DNA of 22,400 nucleotides from Clostridia bacterium (lineage in GTDB: Bacteria; Bacillota; Clostridia; Oscillospirales; CAG-272). The stretch lies in assembly GCA_900770605.1 (NCBI GenBank), contig CAAGKS010000083.1:1-22400 (forward strand). The letters run 5' to 3'. This document shows positions 14,052 through 22,400 of the stretch, piece by piece; position 1 is the stretch's first letter, and each line of letters starts with the position of its first letter. The notes under the pieces were generated by a model. The model saw only the letters and a list, made by a program, of their open reading frames with translations. It ran no database searches and was not told where the DNA came from. A program made the translations under genes and the position numbers.

Positions 14052-15641
14052 TTATCTGTTTATTTTCAAGCATTTATGGGATATAACGGATATATCCTCC
14101 TTGCTTATTATCGAAAGCAATATACAAAGTCCAAAGTATATCAGAAGCGCGCACGCGAGCGCCGCGAGAAACGGCAGCACCACTCCGCCGATGCTTTGCG
14201 AGAGTGGCAAATAAAGCGCGTAAGAGCCTAGCACCGCGATGGCAGAGGAGACGAGCGTCTTTACCGTTATGGATACCAGTCCTATCCTTCCCTTCGTTAT
14301 CTTGACCACGAACAAAAGGTCAAGTATCACCACCGTGGCGTTGAACAAAAGCGTACTGATAGGCGCGCCAAGCTCCGCGATATCGGGGTTGCCGAGCAAA
14401 ATATATGCGCTGACCGCCTTTACGAGCGCTCCTGCGCCGAGAGATATTATCGGCAGCAATACTCTCTTATAGGATTGAAGCACCGCGCACGAGGTGGTCA
14501 CAAGACAGCTAAAAAGCACCGACGCGCCAAGCGACGACAACAGTGGCGAGGCAATACTCACCGCCTCAGGACTTGATGAGAACAAAAGAGAAATTATCTG
14601 CTCCGCGTAAAGCATTATTCCCATTCCTGCAGGCATTGCCAAAAACGCGGTAAGACGAAAGGCGTTGCTTACCGCCCTTCTCTGCTCCTCAGCGTCATTC
14701 CCCGCAACCGCCGCCGACAAGCGCGGGATAAGGCTCTCGGTTATCGGTGGTATAAAGGCAGGCACAAGACTGAACACGGGAAGCGCCAGCGTGGTGTACG
14801 AGCCGTATATCTTATTGGCGTCCGACGGGCTGACTCCAATATCTTGAAGCCTGCGCATAATAAACGCCATATCTATCATTCTTGAAGCGCCCATAAGCGC
14901 AGAGCCTGCGGTTATAGGCAAGGATATCTTAAAAATATCCCAAAAGTAAAAGTGGCCGCGACTAGACCTTGCAGGACCTGCGGATGCCATTCGCTTTTTT
15001 ATCAAAAGATAAAGGGCAGACAAAAGGCTGCCAAGCGACACGCCGAGTATTCCCATAGCCGCCGCCGTGTAGAGCTTTGCGCCGGAGCGCAGAGAGATAA
15101 GCGCGAACGCCACTCCGAATATCAGCTTTCCAAGCGCCTCCGTAAGCTGCGAGAGGGCGGTTGGGAGCATATTTCTCTTACCCTGAAAATAGCCTCTCAC
15201 CGCACCCGCGGCACAGGAGAAAAGCAATGCAGGAGAAATACAAAGTATCGCAAAATACGCCTCGTGATTTCCTATGAGCACCGAGATAGGCTCGGCGAGT
15301 ATCGCAAGGCCGCCCGAAAATAGCACGCCCTTGGTGAGCATTATCGCAGAGGCGGTCTTATAAACGCCGTCCGCCCGCTCAACGTCACCCCTCTTATCAG
15401 CCGATGAGATGAGCATTGACACCGCCACGGGCATTCCCGAGGTCGAAACTCCGCAAAGCAGAGCGTATATCTCGTATGCCGAATTGAAATATCCCATACC
15501 CTCTGCGCCAAGCACCGACAACAGAGGAATCTTATACGCCAGACCTATTATCTTTACGATGACAGTTGACACCGTCAAAATAAGCACGCCTGACATAAAG
15601 GTGCGCTCACTCGCACCCGAATCGTATTTTATAGCTTTCAA
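14052..15641 (-). CDS. SpoVB/YabM-type lipid-linked sugar flippase (MOP superfamily)
   Basis: This 529-residue polytopic membrane protein belongs to the polysaccharide-export branch of the MOP flippase superfamily (SpoVB, YabM, YtgP/MurJ). It has about 14 hydrophobic segments, begins with a family-like start (TFMSGVLILTVSTVIVKIIGLAYKIPL) and contains the internal loop GYFQGKRNMLPTALSQLTEALGKL that is typical of this group. Its place before mazG and rqcP matches yabM in Bacillus subtilis. It probably moves a lipid-linked cell-wall or spore-coat precursor across the membrane; the cargo cannot be inferred. The start is uncertain: TTG at 15641 leaves the usual short lead-in before the first helix but has only a weak GGACGG site that lies in an inverted repeat; ATG at 15596 is the alternative. 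Confidence 0.85.
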   Translation of the reverse strand: MKAIKYDSGASERTFMSGVLILTVSTVIVKIIGLAYKIPLLSVLGAEGMGYFNSAYEIYALLCGVSTSGMPVAVSMLISSADKRGDVERADGVYKTASAIMLTKGVLFSGGLAILAEPISVLIGNHEAYFAILCISPALLFSCAAGAVRGYFQGKRNMLPTALSQLTEALGKLIFGVAFALISLRSGAKLYTAAAMGILGVSLGSLLSALYLLIKKRMASAGPARSSRGHFYFWDIFKISLPITAGSALMGASRMIDMAFIMRRLQDIGVSPSDANKIYGSYTTLALPVFSLVPAFIPPITESLIPRLSAAVAGNDAEEQRRAVSNAFRLTAFLAMPAGMGIMLYAEQIISLLFSSSPEAVSIASPLLSSLGASVLFSCLVTTSCAVLQSYKRVLLPIISLGAGALVKAVSAYILLGNPDIAELGAPISTLLFNATVVILDLLFVVKITKGRIGLVSITVKTLVSSAIAVLGSYALYLPLSQSIGGVVLPFLAALACALLIYFGLCILLSIISKEDISVISHKCLKINR

Positions 15642-15644
15642 TTA

Positions 15645-15800
15645 AAAACACCGTCCAATTAAAGTTTCCCTGCCACAAGGCAGACCGCAATAAATTCTTA
15701 TTCGGTAGGGCTTTTCCATATTCTAAAAACCAATTACACCAAGCGCAGGGGCAGGCGTTTTGGGGCGCTGCCTTCGGGTGATATGTAAGGACGGTGTTTT
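15645..15800. repeat. 156-base segment bounded by a perfect 12-base inverted repeat
   Basis: AAAACACCGTCC at 15645-15656 is repeated exactly in inverse form at 15789-15800. Inside are two more potential hairpins: CTGCC/GGCAG at 15670-15683 with a four-base loop, and GGCAG/CTGCC at 15750-15772, which can be extended with one bulge. No open frame or clear promoter is found in the segment. It could be a small non-autonomous mobile repeat, or a structured leader RNA of the flippase gene, whose only ribosome binding site candidate lies in the arm nearest the gene. This accounts for nearly all of the 15642-15811 gap. Confidence 0.55.
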
Positions 15801-15811
15801 GTAATATTCAA

Positions 15812-17311
15812 TTATTTATCGAGCAATCCGCGCTCGCTGTAAAATTTGAGCGCCGCGCTCTCGAGCTGCTCGCGTCTGTCCTCCTCGAGATACTCGTAAG
15901 GATACTTATGATGGAAAAATCTCTCGATATTTCCCGAGCTTCCCGCGGGTACGGTATTATCCACGAACTTGGTCACAGCGCCTGCTCCTGCGGCAAATAT
16001 GGAGTGTATCTCCTCCATCATATATATGTTATACAGTCCCTCGTGAGAAGGCAGCGAAAAGCCTACGTTTTCATAGTTTCCCACGGTGTTTTTCTGTCTA
16101 TACATATAATACGGCACGTAGCCTGCCTGCTGTATCTTTATCTGCGAATAATCCACACACTTGCCCGAATCTCCGCCGCGCAACGAGTATATCTGCGAAT
16201 TCATTTTGAGTATCTCCGCAGACTTCTTTACGCAAAACGTATGCACGGTTATATTTTCAGGCTCAAGCGCGATCACATTATCCACTGTTGACGAGAATTT
16301 CTTGAAATTATCGGCAGGAAGCCCTGCGATAAGGTCAACGTTAACAGTCTTGATGCCCGATCTCTTGGCTATTTCGTAAGCGCGGTAAAAATCCTCTGCG
16401 GTATGATTTCTGCCTATTCCGCAAATAACGTCATCGCACAGGCTCTGCGGATTTACGCTCACACGGCTGACGCCGTAAGCAAGCGCGATAGCAAACTTCT
16501 CCGCTGTGATCGTATCGGGTCTGCCGGCCTCGAGAGTATATTCCTCAAGCGCGCTGACGTCGGTCTGCTTTGCAACGAAGGAAAGCAGATCCTCAAGCTG
16601 ATGCTCGTCGAGTATAGTGGGCGTTCCGCCGCCTATATACACCGTACGAACTCTCAGGCCAAGCTTCTTTATAAGATCGAAATTAGCCTTTATATCGAGC
16701 TTCAAGCGCTCAACGTACTGAGGTATGAGCGACAAAAGCCTCTTTGACGTATATGAAACGAATGAGCAATACGTACATCTCGTGGGACAGAACGGTATGG
16801 ATACGTACACGCTGCAATCCTTTGCAGAGGGCTCTCCAACTATTCTCTTCTCAGTGAGCGCGATATCGGTTGCAAGCGCCGCCTTTTTGGGAATTACAAG
16901 ATAGTCGCTCGCCAGAGTTTTCTTAACTCTGGTCTTGCTCATTCCCCCTGCAAGCATCTCACTTGCCACCTTTGAGGGACGTACTCCGATAAGCATTCCC
17001 CAAGCAGGGCGGTATCCCATTATCTCACCGAGGACGCCGATAACTGCGCCGCCAACGGAGAGCTTCAAGGTACGCTCTCTCGTTCTCTTGTCCGCAAATT
17101 CTGCTACGTACTCCGTCTTTGCCTCTTTGCCCTCAAAGCGCGCGTGAGCAAAGGTAACTATCCCCTGCTCGTTCTCCTGCGTTCTGACGTGGAGATACGG
17201 CGTGCCGGGATCGTCAACCTCATTCTCGCCAAATTTTTCACCCGGGAAAAATATCATAGCAAGCGTTTGCACGTAATATCTATTTATTTCGGATTCCAAT
17301 TTGATAAACAT
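15812..17311 (-). CDS. hemZ: Radical SAM protein HemZ (coproporphyrinogen dehydrogenase-like)
   Basis: HemZ is a HemN/HemW-related radical SAM protein; its role in coproporphyrinogen oxidation is shown or proposed in some bacteria, but is doubtful in anaerobes without heme synthesis. The 499-residue protein has an N-terminal domain of about 160 residues that marks the HemZ subfamily, then a radical SAM barrel with CPTRCTYC (Cys175, Cys179 and Cys182 for the iron-sulphur cluster) and GGGTP (227-231). The SVNPQSL, VNVDLIAGLP and NITVHTF blocks follow as in HemN/HemW. ATG follows GAGGAG. It lies 38 bases after dtd, matching the recJ-rel-dtd-hemZ neighbourhood of many Firmicutes. No other heme gene is in the window. 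Confidence 0.9.
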   Translation of the reverse strand: MFIKLESEINRYYVQTLAMIFFPGEKFGENEVDDPGTPYLHVRTQENEQGIVTFAHARFEGKEAKTEYVAEFADKRTRERTLKLSVGGAVIGVLGEIMGYRPAWGMLIGVRPSKVASEMLAGGMSKTRVKKTLASDYLVIPKKAALATDIALTEKRIVGEPSAKDCSVYVSIPFCPTRCTYCSFVSYTSKRLLSLIPQYVERLKLDIKANFDLIKKLGLRVRTVYIGGGTPTILDEHQLEDLLSFVAKQTDVSALEEYTLEAGRPDTITAEKFAIALAYGVSRVSVNPQSLCDDVICGIGRNHTAEDFYRAYEIAKRSGIKTVNVDLIAGLPADNFKKFSSTVDNVIALEPENITVHTFCVKKSAEILKMNSQIYSLRGGDSGKCVDYSQIKIQQAGYVPYYMYRQKNTVGNYENVGFSLPSHEGLYNIYMMEEIHSIFAAGAGAVTKFVDNTVPAGSSGNIERFFHHKYPYEYLEEDRREQLESAALKFYSERGLLDK

Positions 17312-17349
17312 AAAGTTCTCCTCAAAAAGTTAAAATAAAAATTAACTCT

Positions 17350-17805
17350 TTATGCCTTTCCCAAAAGCACTCGGCTATCCATAACTATGGTAACGGGACC
17401 GTCATTGGCAATATCCACCTTCATATCCGCGCCGAATATTCCCTTTTGGACGGGAACGAGCTCCGCGCATTTATCTGCAAAATACTCGTAAAGCTTATTT
17501 GCCTCGGCAGGTGCGGCAGCTCCCATATAATCGGGGCGGTTGCCCTTTTTATATGCGGCAAGAAGCGTAAAATTGGATATGACGAGCATCTCGCCGCCAA
17601 CGTCCAGGAGAGAGCGGTTCATCTTACCCGCATCGTCCTCAAATATTCTGAGATTGAGTATTTTACGAACGAGCGCATCAGCGTCCTCTGCCGTGTCCTC
17701 CTTGGCAACGCCGAGAAGGATACACAGACCGTGTCCGCATTTTCCAACGAGCGCGCCGTCAACCTTGACGCTCGCACTGCTCACTCTTTGTATTACAGCT
17801 ATCAT
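17350..17805 (-). CDS. dtd: D-aminoacyl-tRNA deacylase
   Basis: Dtd frees tRNAs wrongly charged with D-amino acids (and glycine on tRNA-Ala), recycling them for translation. The 151 residues match the usual length, with MIAVIQRV at the start and the cross-subunit Gly-cisPro motif NDGPVT near residue 136. The SQFTL block of most members reads SNFTL here, a mild change near the active site, followed by KKGNRPDY. ATG follows CGAGGTG, and it lies 19 bases after rel, an association conserved widely in Firmicutes. Confidence 0.94.
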   Translation of the reverse strand: MIAVIQRVSSASVKVDGALVGKCGHGLCILLGVAKEDTAEDADALVRKILNLRIFEDDAGKMNRSLLDVGGEMLVISNFTLLAAYKKGNRPDYMGAAAPAEANKLYEYFADKCAELVPVQKGIFGADMKVDIANDGPVTIVMDSRVLLGKA

Positions 17806-17824
17806 AAGCTACACCTCGTGAATG

Positions 17825-20041
17825 TTATGAAAATCCTCTTACGATGTCATCTACTCCGTCAATGGTGCGCAAGCGCGAAACTATTGAATGGTAGTGATCT
17901 ACGTTCTTACAGCTTATTTTAAGATTTATGATCGCTCTGTCAGTACCGTTCTTGTTGGTATTGATCTGCAACAGATATACTCTCATATCCGACAGCGCAA
18001 CGGAAATATCAGCAACGATACCCATTCTGTCATAGACGTATATCGCAAGCTGAGCCTCGTAAAGATGCTGCGAATTCTCAGCAGTTCCCTCCCAATGCGC
18101 CTCAACGAAGCGATCCTTGTTTTCTTCATTATTCGCCATAGTAAGCACGTTAGGACAATCGTGCTTATGAATGGATATACCGTAGCCCTTAGTAATAAAT
18201 CCTACTACGCTGTCGCCGGGGAGCGGATTACAGCACTTAGCGAATTTGACCTGACAGCCATACTCTCCGTCAACGACGATACCGCCGTTGGAGCGTATAT
18301 TCTTTGGCGTGCTGGTCTTTATCATATCCACCGTGAGCTCCTCGCGGACCTCAGGCTCGGGCGTGATTATCTGCTTTTCAAACTCATCGTGGAGCTTGGT
18401 TGCAACCTTGGAGATCGAAATTCCGCCGTATCCAAGCGTATTGTAAAGGTCGTCAGCGCTCATAAAGCCTATACGCTGACCAACGGCAGCCACGATCTCG
18501 TTACGCTGAGTCTCGGTATAGGATCTCTTCCAGCGCTTGAACTCGCCGTCAACCATAGATTTACCGGCAACGATATTTTCAGCGCGCTTTTCCTTCTTGA
18601 ACCAGCTTCTTATCTTTGTTCTTGCCTCACTCGTCTTGACAACGCCAAGCCAGTCGCGGCTCGGGCCCTTAGAGGACGCGGACGTAAGTATCTCAACGAT
18701 ATCGCCCGTAACGGGAGAGCTATCTATGGGAACTATCATTCCGTTGACCTTAGCGCCGACCATAGAGTTACCAACGCCTGAGTGAATGGAATAAGCAAAG
18801 TCTATAAGAGTTGAGCCCTGTGGGAGCGCAAGCACGTCTCCCTTGGGGGTAAATACGAACACTTCGTCGTGGAAAAGGTCTGTTTTAAGCGCATCAAGGA
18901 ATTCATCGGGGTCCTTTACGCTGCTCTCGGTCTCAACAAGGCGGGAGATCCACTCCAGCTTCTTGTCCATATCCTCCTTAGCCTTCTCACCCGACTTGTA
19001 CTTCCAGTGCGCCGCGATACCGTATTCCGCGATATGATGCATATCCCAGGTCCTTATCTGCACCTCAAACGGAACTCCCTCTCTACCGATAACGGTGGTG
19101 TGGAGCGAGCGATACATATTGGGCTTGGGAGTTGATATATAATCCTTAAATCTACCGGGAACGGACTTGAACATCTCGTGAATAAGTCCAAGCGCGGTAT
19201 AGCACTCGAGCTCGGTATCAACGATTATTCGCATAGCGTAAAAATCGTATATCTGATCAAAGCTCTTGTTATGGTTGTACATCTTGTTATAGATACTGTA
19301 CGCCGACTTTATTCTTCCCTTCAAGGAATAGGAAATGTGATTTTCCTTGAGCTTTTCCTCTACCTTTGCGGTTACGCTTTCGATAAAGTTTGCGCTCTCT
19401 CCGTACTTATCCTGAATATAGCTCTGCACCTCGGCGTATCCGATAGGGTCAAGATAAGATATACACAGGTTTTCAAGCTCCTGCTTGATCTTCTGGATAC
19501 CGAGACGGTGCGCAAGCGGCGCGTAAACGTGCATAGTTTCAAGCGCTGTGGAGCGTCGCTTGGGATCGGGCTTTACCGAGAGGGTGCGCATATTATGAAG
19601 TCTGTCGCAAAGCTTGATGAATATAACTCTTACGTCCTTGGACATCGCGAGAAGCATTTTGCGCAGATTCTCTATGTGCGCCTCTTCCTTATCCTCGATA
19701 TACAGAGTTACGAGCTTGGTAAGCCCATCTACGAGCATTGCCACCTCTGCGCCAAACATCTTCTCGATCTGAGCAAGGTCGGTCTTATCAGAGCAGTCCT
19801 CTACCGTATCGTGAAGCAATGCCGCGCAGATAGAGTTAGTATCAAGCTCAAGTCCTGCAACTATCTCAGCAACTGCTATGGGGTGCGATATATACGGCTC
19901 TCCGCTCACGCGAAACTGTCCTGCGTGAAGCTCTGCGGCGTATTCTGCTGCCTTTTTTATTTTGTCGATATCATAATTCTTACCCGTTGCTTTGAGCATC
20001 GAGATAAGATTGGATATTCCTCCAAAATTTTCAAGTGACAT
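17825..20041 (-). CDS. rel: Bifunctional (p)ppGpp synthetase/hydrolase Rel
   Basis: Rel makes (p)ppGpp from ATP and GTP/GDP on starved ribosomes and breaks it down otherwise, setting the stringent response. The 738 residues contain the full set of domains: HD hydrolase (His53, His77-Asp78, HDTVED 77-82, and DRLHNMRTL 146-154), synthetase (about 240-350, with the RFKD motif at 297-300 that marks bifunctional enzymes rather than RelA), TGS (about 391-453), a cysteine-bearing region (KCCNP) and a C-terminal ACT domain. ATG follows AGAGGAAG. It lies 47 bases after recJ; the apt gene commonly found between them is absent. Confidence 0.96.
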   Translation of the reverse strand: MSLENFGGISNLISMLKATGKNYDIDKIKKAAEYAAELHAGQFRVSGEPYISHPIAVAEIVAGLELDTNSICAALLHDTVEDCSDKTDLAQIEKMFGAEVAMLVDGLTKLVTLYIEDKEEAHIENLRKMLLAMSKDVRVIFIKLCDRLHNMRTLSVKPDPKRRSTALETMHVYAPLAHRLGIQKIKQELENLCISYLDPIGYAEVQSYIQDKYGESANFIESVTAKVEEKLKENHISYSLKGRIKSAYSIYNKMYNHNKSFDQIYDFYAMRIIVDTELECYTALGLIHEMFKSVPGRFKDYISTPKPNMYRSLHTTVIGREGVPFEVQIRTWDMHHIAEYGIAAHWKYKSGEKAKEDMDKKLEWISRLVETESSVKDPDEFLDALKTDLFHDEVFVFTPKGDVLALPQGSTLIDFAYSIHSGVGNSMVGAKVNGMIVPIDSSPVTGDIVEILTSASSKGPSRDWLGVVKTSEARTKIRSWFKKEKRAENIVAGKSMVDGEFKRWKRSYTETQRNEIVAAVGQRIGFMSADDLYNTLGYGGISISKVATKLHDEFEKQIITPEPEVREELTVDMIKTSTPKNIRSNGGIVVDGEYGCQVKFAKCCNPLPGDSVVGFITKGYGISIHKHDCPNVLTMANNEENKDRFVEAHWEGTAENSQHLYEAQLAIYVYDRMGIVADISVALSDMRVYLLQINTNKNGTDRAIINLKISCKNVDHYHSIVSRLRTIDGVDDIVRGFS

Positions 20042-20088
20042 AAAATCTTCCTCTTTTAAAAGGCAGACGGACTAAACCATAATAAAAC

Positions 20089-22266
20089 TCAAGCTCTCTG
20101 CCCTTTTAATTTTTTAAGTATAAAGGATTTTTCAATGTTTGTCTTACTTCCATTGAAAAATACGTTGAACGTATATACGTCGTCCTCACACTCGGTTACC
20201 TCGCAGATGCGAAGCTCGTCAAGTATTCGGAGTATAAATTTCATCTTTGCATAATTTATGATGGGCTGATCGGGAGTATTTACTATTCTGAGTATCGCGC
20301 GTATTCCCAGCACGCTGATCTGCGCGCGGTATTCCTTGCGAAGCGCCGTATATACTCTTGCAAAATCCTCTCTACAGGGTACCACGTCGTCAGCATCCGT
20401 AAATCTTCCGCCGTTCTTTATCTGCTCGTAAAGCTGCTTCTCGGCCGCTAATTTGTTACTGTATTCCTCGCAGATACGGATATCGTGGACCACCATCTGA
20501 ACGCTTCGTACGTTCCTGTAATCGTTGATATCAATGTTGAACAGAACGTCGACCAGATCTCCCTCAACACAGCAAAGCTCACTCTCGCCCACGCCAAAGT
20601 ACATAGCGGTAACACAAATGCCGTCCTTCTGCAAGAGAAGCTTAGTGTGCTTGCCCGAACCTATCGGCGTGATGCGGCGAACGGTAGCTCCCTTTATAAC
20701 AAACTGGGGAGACGCGTTTCCGATGCCAAACGGTTCAAGACGAAGTATCTCCTCGGCAAAGGAGAGATTAAGCTCGTTCATTGAAAGCTCGCAATCTGCC
20801 TCATAGCGTATCTTAAGCATATCGTCGTTTATTCTCTGACTTGCATACTCGTTTATTCTCGCTCTGAATTCATCGAGCATACCGCGCTTGACAGTAAGTC
20901 CTGCCGCAAGCTCGTGCCCGCCGTATTTAACGAGCAGATCCTTGCAATCGTTAAGAGCTTCGACGAGATTGAGCCCCTTGATGCTTCTTCCCGAGCCCTT
21001 TCCGTCATCGCTGTCATCAGGCTCGCCGTCGACCGATCCGCTGAACGAAATAAGTATAGACGGCAATCCGTATTTCTCAGTTATCCTTGAGGACACTATT
21101 CCGATAATTCCCTGCTGCCACTCGTCGTGCGCGAGAACTATCACCTTATCGTTGTCATAAGCATTGGTAGCTTCAAGCATTTCATACGCCTGAGTTGCTA
21201 TCTGGTTTTCCTCTACCTGTCTTTGTCTGTTGATCTCGCAAAGACGCTCGGTATAATCGCTGACAGTCTTTCCGTCCTCGGCAAGCATAAGCTCTACCGC
21301 CATAGAAGCGTCGCTTATTCTTCCCGCCGCGTTTATTCTCGGCGCGATACCGAAGCCTATCATTCCCGAGGTCACCTTACGAACGGCGGCGCCGTCCTGT
21401 GTCTTCTTTGAGGAAGCGTCGAGCAAGGAGATAAGTCCGGGACGTCCCTCGCCCTTGCCGAGCTTGGCAAGTCCAAGGCTTACGATAAGTCTGTTTTCAT
21501 CTGTGAGCGGCATAACGTCGGCAATAGTTCCGACAGCCACGAGATCCGCGTATTTCGAGGATACCTCGCGCACGCCGTCGATAACGCTTTTTCCAACGCG
21601 CGCGCATCTGCTCATCTCACACGCGCACACAGTCTTGAAGACCACTCCAACACCCGCAAGCTCCTTGAAGGGATAGCTGCAATCGGGTCTGTGGGGATTT
21701 ACCACGGCAACGGCATTCGGCAGCTCGCCGTGGCACTCGTGGTGATCGGTGACTACGAAATCAACGCCAAGCCGAGATGCAAAATCGACCTCGGCATTAG
21801 CGGTAATTCCCGTATCAACGGTTATGATAAGCGTTGCTCCGCTATCGGCGATAGCCTGTATCGCGGGCATTGACACGCCGTATCCCTCGCCCTCTCGCTT
21901 GGGTATCTTTATTCCAACGTCCGCGCCAAGCGAGGTCAGATAAAGGTAAAGCAAGCTCGCAGAGGTCACACCGTCAACGTCGTAATCTCCGTAAATATAT
22001 ATCTTTTCATTATTATCCACCGCGCGCAATATTCGCTCCACCGCGGCGTCCATGTCAGTGAGAAGAAAAGGATCGTGAAAATCAGTTTCCTCAAATCTGA
22101 GAAAGCGGCGGGCGCTATCGGCATTGGTATATCCTCTGTTGTACAGAAGCACGGCAAACAGAAAAGAAACGCCAAGCTCCTCAGACATCTGCTTTGCAGC
22201 TTGTCTTTGGTCCTCATTGCCGCCATACCTTATTTCCCAAATTTTCTGTCTTCTCAATTCTCTCAT
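20089..22266 (-). CDS. recJ: Single-stranded-DNA-specific exonuclease RecJ
   Basis: RecJ degrades single-stranded DNA 5' to 3' in recombination and mismatch or base-excision repair. The 725-residue protein has the DHH domain motifs DYDVDG (94-99), TVDTGI (149-154) and DHH (174-176), the DHHA1 motif KYGGHELAAGL (447-457), an OB domain, and the extra C-terminal domain usual in Firmicutes. A short acidic insert, GEPDDSDDGKG near 414-424, precedes GRSI and looks unusual. I chose ATG at 22266 because GAGG lies six bases upstream; TTG at 22278 would swallow it. The start is eight bases after the stop of the dehydrogenase gene. Confidence 0.94.
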   Translation of the reverse strand: MRELRRQKIWEIRYGGNEDQRQAAKQMSEELGVSFLFAVLLYNRGYTNADSARRFLRFEETDFHDPFLLTDMDAAVERILRAVDNNEKIYIYGDYDVDGVTSASLLYLYLTSLGADVGIKIPKREGEGYGVSMPAIQAIADSGATLIITVDTGITANAEVDFASRLGVDFVVTDHHECHGELPNAVAVVNPHRPDCSYPFKELAGVGVVFKTVCACEMSRCARVGKSVIDGVREVSSKYADLVAVGTIADVMPLTDENRLIVSLGLAKLGKGEGRPGLISLLDASSKKTQDGAAVRKVTSGMIGFGIAPRINAAGRISDASMAVELMLAEDGKTVSDYTERLCEINRQRQVEENQIATQAYEMLEATNAYDNDKVIVLAHDEWQQGIIGIVSSRITEKYGLPSILISFSGSVDGEPDDSDDGKGSGRSIKGLNLVEALNDCKDLLVKYGGHELAAGLTVKRGMLDEFRARINEYASQRINDDMLKIRYEADCELSMNELNLSFAEEILRLEPFGIGNASPQFVIKGATVRRITPIGSGKHTKLLLQKDGICVTAMYFGVGESELCCVEGDLVDVLFNIDINDYRNVRSVQMVVHDIRICEEYSNKLAAEKQLYEQIKNGGRFTDADDVVPCREDFARVYTALRKEYRAQISVLGIRAILRIVNTPDQPIINYAKMKFILRILDELRICEVTECEDDVYTFNVFFNGSKTNIEKSFILKKLKGQRA

Positions 22267-22272
22267 GGAATA

Positions 22273-22276
22273 CCTC
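22273..22276 (-). promoter_or_regulatory. Ribosome binding site that fixes the recJ start
   Basis: GAGG on the minus strand lies six bases before ATG at 22266 and overlaps the TGA stop of the upstream gene (22275-22277), so translation of the two genes is probably coupled. Confidence 0.7.
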
Positions 22277-22400
22277 AAAGTTTATTTTGATCCTTTACCG
22301 CGGGCGCAAAGCGCTCCATAAGCGCTATCGCAACGCGCACACCGTCAAGCGCTGCGCTGCTTATGCCGCCTGCATATCCTGCGCCTTCTCCGCACGGATA
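22275..22400 (-). CDS. FAD-dependent dehydrogenase, C-terminal end only
   Basis: The last 41 residues and stop codon of a gene that continues beyond the right edge. The translated end starts YPCGEGAGYAGG and continues with a SAALDGVRVA stretch, which is the C-terminal FAD-contacting signature of the NAD(P)/FAD-dependent dehydrogenase group often annotated in clostridia (COG2509-like). The substrate is unknown. The frame stays open to the window edge, and recJ begins eight bases after the stop, so they form one transcription unit. Confidence 0.8.
   Translation of the reverse strand, partial: YPCGEGAGYAGGISSAALDGVRVAIALMERFAPAVKDQNKL

Noticed and set aside
14032..14073. Longer mazG start overlapping the flippase gene
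   Set aside because: AAGGAG lies six bases before ATG at 14031, and MazG homology begins there.
17312..17349. AT-rich inverted repeat between dtd and hemZ considered as a terminator
   Set aside because: The stem is only A/T-rich and short (about seven pairs), overlapping the hemZ ribosome binding region; it would be weak, and the genes appear co-transcribed.

Overview
The window looks like chromosomal DNA of a spore-forming Firmicute of the class Clostridia, probably an uncultured gut or rumen lineage near the Oscillospirales. The evidence is the sporulation proteins YabP and YabQ, a Bacillus/Clostridium-type yabM-mazG-rqcP-yabP-yabQ-divIC gene order, a two-subunit GlgC/GlgD ADP-glucose pyrophosphorylase, HemZ, bifunctional Rel and strong GGAGG-type ribosome binding sites. 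Every gene I can support lies on the minus strand, so transcription runs from high to low coordinates. I see no tRNA, rRNA, CRISPR array, prophage or transposase.

Reading in the direction of transcription: (1) 22400-15812 holds the tail of an FAD-dependent dehydrogenase, recJ, rel, dtd and hemZ, a stress and DNA-repair block that lacks the apt gene usually found between recJ and rel. (2) 15811-15642 is a 170-base gap containing a 156-base segment bounded by a perfect 12-base inverted repeat. (3) 15641-11333 is the sporulation/division block: a SpoVB/YabM-type flippase, MazG, HU (own promoter and own terminator), RqcP, YabP, YabQ and DivIC. (4) 11317-1327 is a glycogen block starting only 15 bases after divIC: a GlgB-like protein, GlgC, GlgD, GlgA, GlgP and an intracellular GH13 alpha-glucan hydrolase. 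(5) 1308-71 holds a small unknown protein, TadA, and a separately promoted lipoprotein with a 12-copy Asn-Asp-Asp-Gln repeat.

Together the glycogen genes make ADP-glucose (GlgC with GlgD), polymerise it (GlgA), and take the polymer apart by phosphorolysis (GlgP) and hydrolysis (GH13). The step that should introduce branches is odd. The gene in the glgB position is intact and keeps the GlgB framework, but it has lost the nucleophile, the acid/base and the other conserved active-site residues except one aspartate. With GlgD, the operon therefore holds two apparently non-catalytic paralogues.

The second main result is regulatory. Between rqcP and yabP lies a perfect 13-bp hairpin followed by six T residues that run into the yabP start codon. 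It looks like a terminator, and its 3' arm contains most of the yabP ribosome binding site. Its 5' arm overlaps a candidate sigma-E -10 element, so transcripts starting there would lack the 5' arm and escape the block. Further on, the AT-rich 3' end of yabQ contains a near-consensus sigma-A promoter (TTGAAA, 17 bases, TATAAT) placed to drive divIC and the glycogen genes. This suggests a layered arrangement linking sporulation, division and storage-polymer genes. All functional statements are inferences from sequence reading; no database search was possible.
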